NCBI GenBank assembly: GCA_002421985.1 | Contig: DISF01000049.1 | Span: 25,082 to 32,165, forward strand | Reading direction: 5' to 3' | Source of the DNA: Roseovarius sp. UBA6217 | GTDB lineage: Bacteria > Pseudomonadota > Alphaproteobacteria > Rhodobacterales > Rhodobacteraceae | Length of the DNA: 7,084 nucleotides | Shown: piece by piece, positions 5,807 through 7,084 of the stretch | Layout of the letters: every line of letters begins with the position of its first letter | How positions within the stretch are numbered: the stretch's first letter is position 1 | Translations under genes and position numbers: made by a program | Notes under the pieces: generated by a model | The model's database searches: none | What the model saw: the letters and a program-made list of their open reading frames with translations, nothing else | What the model was told of the DNA's origin: nothing

Positions 5807-7084
5807 TCAGAACGGCTGAGCCGTGTAATCCACCATATCGGGATAGAGCGTATCCTCGATCGAGGTGCGATGCACGCGGACAAGCCGCCCGCCCTCGACC
5901 CGGCTGATATTCTGATGCCCGAACACCTGATGCGTGCGCCCGTTGAAGCGCTTGGCACCCTGCGGATGGGCAAGGCTCTCGGGGATGTCCTCCATCGCCT
6001 CCACCGCCTCGATCAGCGCGGCGCGATGCTGCGGCCCGGCATAGCCCGCCGCCTCCATCCCCGCCTTGATGATATGAAGCGTCTCCCAGCAGCCGAACAT
6101 ATGGCCATAGGTCGAGACATCCGCCGGATCATTCACCGACGCGCCGCGCGCATCCACGCCCACGGCGGCGCGATAGGCGGCCTCGTGCGCGCTCTGGTCG
6201 GGTTGCGCGTCGCGGCACATGCCCTCCCAGAAATAGCTGCCTTCGAGGAATTCAAGGCCGGGGCTGTCGATGGCCACCGCCTCCAGACTGTCGATAAAGC
6301 CGAAAAGCTGCGGCCCCTGCCCGCCGAAGAACTCGCCCAGCTCCTTGACAAAGGTCAGCACGGCAGGCCCGACCATGACGTGATAGAGCACCTCGGTGTC
6401 GCGCGGGATCTGCGGGAAATAGCGGGTAAAGGATGTCTCGGTCGGCGGAATCGCGATCTTTGCCAGGATCTCGCCACCCTGCGCCTCGATCGCGGGGCCA
6501 AGCGCGTCGCGATGATCATAGCCGAAACCGTAATCGGGAAAGATCATCGTGACCTTGCGGCCAAGGGTTCCGGTCATGAACGGGGCCACCGAGATGACCT
6601 GGCTGAGCACATCCGTGATGCCGGGCTGCAACGTATAGCGGTTGAGCTTGCCAGAAGAGACATGCGTGCCCTCCGACACCACGAAATACGGCAGTTTCAA
6701 CTCGCCCGCGCGCGGGGCAGAGCCCATCACCACATGGCTGAACAGCGTGCCGAACCCCACGTCAACGCCGTGCTGGTTGGCGAATTTCTCGACCACCTCG
6801 GCGCCGCGCTTGGGATCGGTGCCGTCATCCTCGGCCACGATCTCAACGGGCCGCCCGTTGATGCCGCCACCCTCGTTGATGAGCCGCACCGCCGCCTCGG
6901 TCGCACGCCCATACCAGCGCCCATAGGCGGCACCGATGCCGGTGCGGTGCTGCTGAAACCCGATGCGGATGGGGGCTGCGCTCTGCGCATGGGTGTAGCG
7001 CGCCCACAAGGGCAGGCTCGCGGCGGCGGCCCCGGCGGCCAGCGTGCGAAGCGCGCCGCGCCGCGTGGGGGTGAGGGGGGTCTT
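5807..7084 (-). CDS. ABC transporter substrate-binding protein (5' partial)
   Basis: Periplasmic solute receptor of the type I, Leu/Ile/Val-binding fold (Peripla_BP_6), which delivers its ligand to the LivHMGF complex encoded next. 425 residues are visible. The mature domain begins near APIRIGFQQ (visible residues 37-45). It shows the family pattern of a beta strand, INEGGGINGRPVEIVAEDD, a first-lobe segment (VGFGTLFSHVV), and a hinge with KVTMIFPDYGFGYD. The frame stays open to the window edge, so the true start lies outside. A TTG at 7009 (visible residue 26) would cut the signal peptide in half and is not credible. Upstream of it the frame reads TRRGALRTLAAGAAAASLPL: a twin-arginine (Tat-like) motif T-R-R-G-A-L-R followed by an alanine-rich hydrophobic core. 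Cleavage is likely around visible residues 35-37. Tat export, which moves folded proteins, is a prediction. The substrate is unknown; an amino acid, amide or organic acid would fit. It is the first operon gene visible here. Confidence 0.93.
   Translation of the reverse strand, partial: KTPLTPTRRGALRTLAAGAAAASLPLWARYTHAQSAAPIRIGFQQHRTGIGAAYGRWYGRATEAAVRLINEGGGINGRPVEIVAEDDGTDPKRGAEVVEKFANQHGVDVGFGTLFSHVVMGSAPRAGELKLPYFVVSEGTHVSSGKLNRYTLQPGITDVLSQVISVAPFMTGTLGRKVTMIFPDYGFGYDHRDALGPAIEAQGGEILAKIAIPPTETSFTRYFPQIPRDTEVLYHVMVGPAVLTFVKELGEFFGGQGPQLFGFIDSLEAVAIDSPGLEFLEGSYFWEGMCRDAQPDQSAHEAAYRAAVGVDARGASVNDPADVSTYGHMFGCWETLHIIKAGMEAAGYAGPQHRAALIEAVEAMEDIPESLAHPQGAKRFNGRTHQVFGHQNISRVEGGRLVRVHRTSIEDTLYPDMVDYTAQPF

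Noticed and set aside
5458..5973. Minus-strand frame of 171 codons across the junction of the binding-protein and lipoprotein genes
   Set aside because: An out-of-frame shadow with Arg/Gly/Ala composition. The two genes it overlaps have clear signals and family features.

Overview
The window is GC-rich bacterial DNA and reads as an alphaproteobacterium, most likely in or near the Rhodobacteraceae/Paracoccaceae. This rests on the strong G/C bias at third codon positions, the style of the MurJ N-terminus, and the dense, overlapping gene packing. It is an inference from sequence character, not from a database match. Every gene I can support lies on the minus strand, so transcription runs from high to low coordinates.

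From 7084 down to 1884 there is a compact ABC uptake operon of the branched-chain/hydrophobic amino acid (HAAT, Liv) type. Its order is: periplasmic substrate-binding protein (5' end cut by the window edge), a small predicted lipoprotein of unknown function, permease LivH, permease LivM, ATPase LivG, ATPase LivF. The spacings suggest translational coupling: 14 bp, then 31 bp, an ATGA overlap (livH/livM), an ATGA overlap (livM/livG), and a 17-bp overlap (livG/livF). The binding protein captures the solute in the periplasm, LivH and LivM form the membrane channel, and LivG and LivF hydrolyse ATP. The substrate cannot be read from the sequence; an amino acid, amide or small carboxylate would each fit the family.

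From 1883 to 1709 is a 175-bp spacer with unusual composition: a nine-C run, several G/C tracts, a bulged GC-rich stem-loop that could end the transporter transcript, a canonical four-tract G-quadruplex motif on the plus strand, and a weak promoter-like pair before the next gene.

From 1708 to 170 is murJ (mviN), the lipid II flippase of peptidoglycan synthesis, complete and with its key charged residues intact. The last 169 bases (169 to 1) hold no gene I can support, only small inverted repeats.

The most interesting item is the operon-embedded lipoprotein at 5175-5792. It carries an ordered Cys-His-Asp pattern resembling transglutaminase-like or papain-like enzymes, inside an otherwise ordinary transporter operon. 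I see no CRISPR array, tRNA, rRNA, insertion sequence or integrase.
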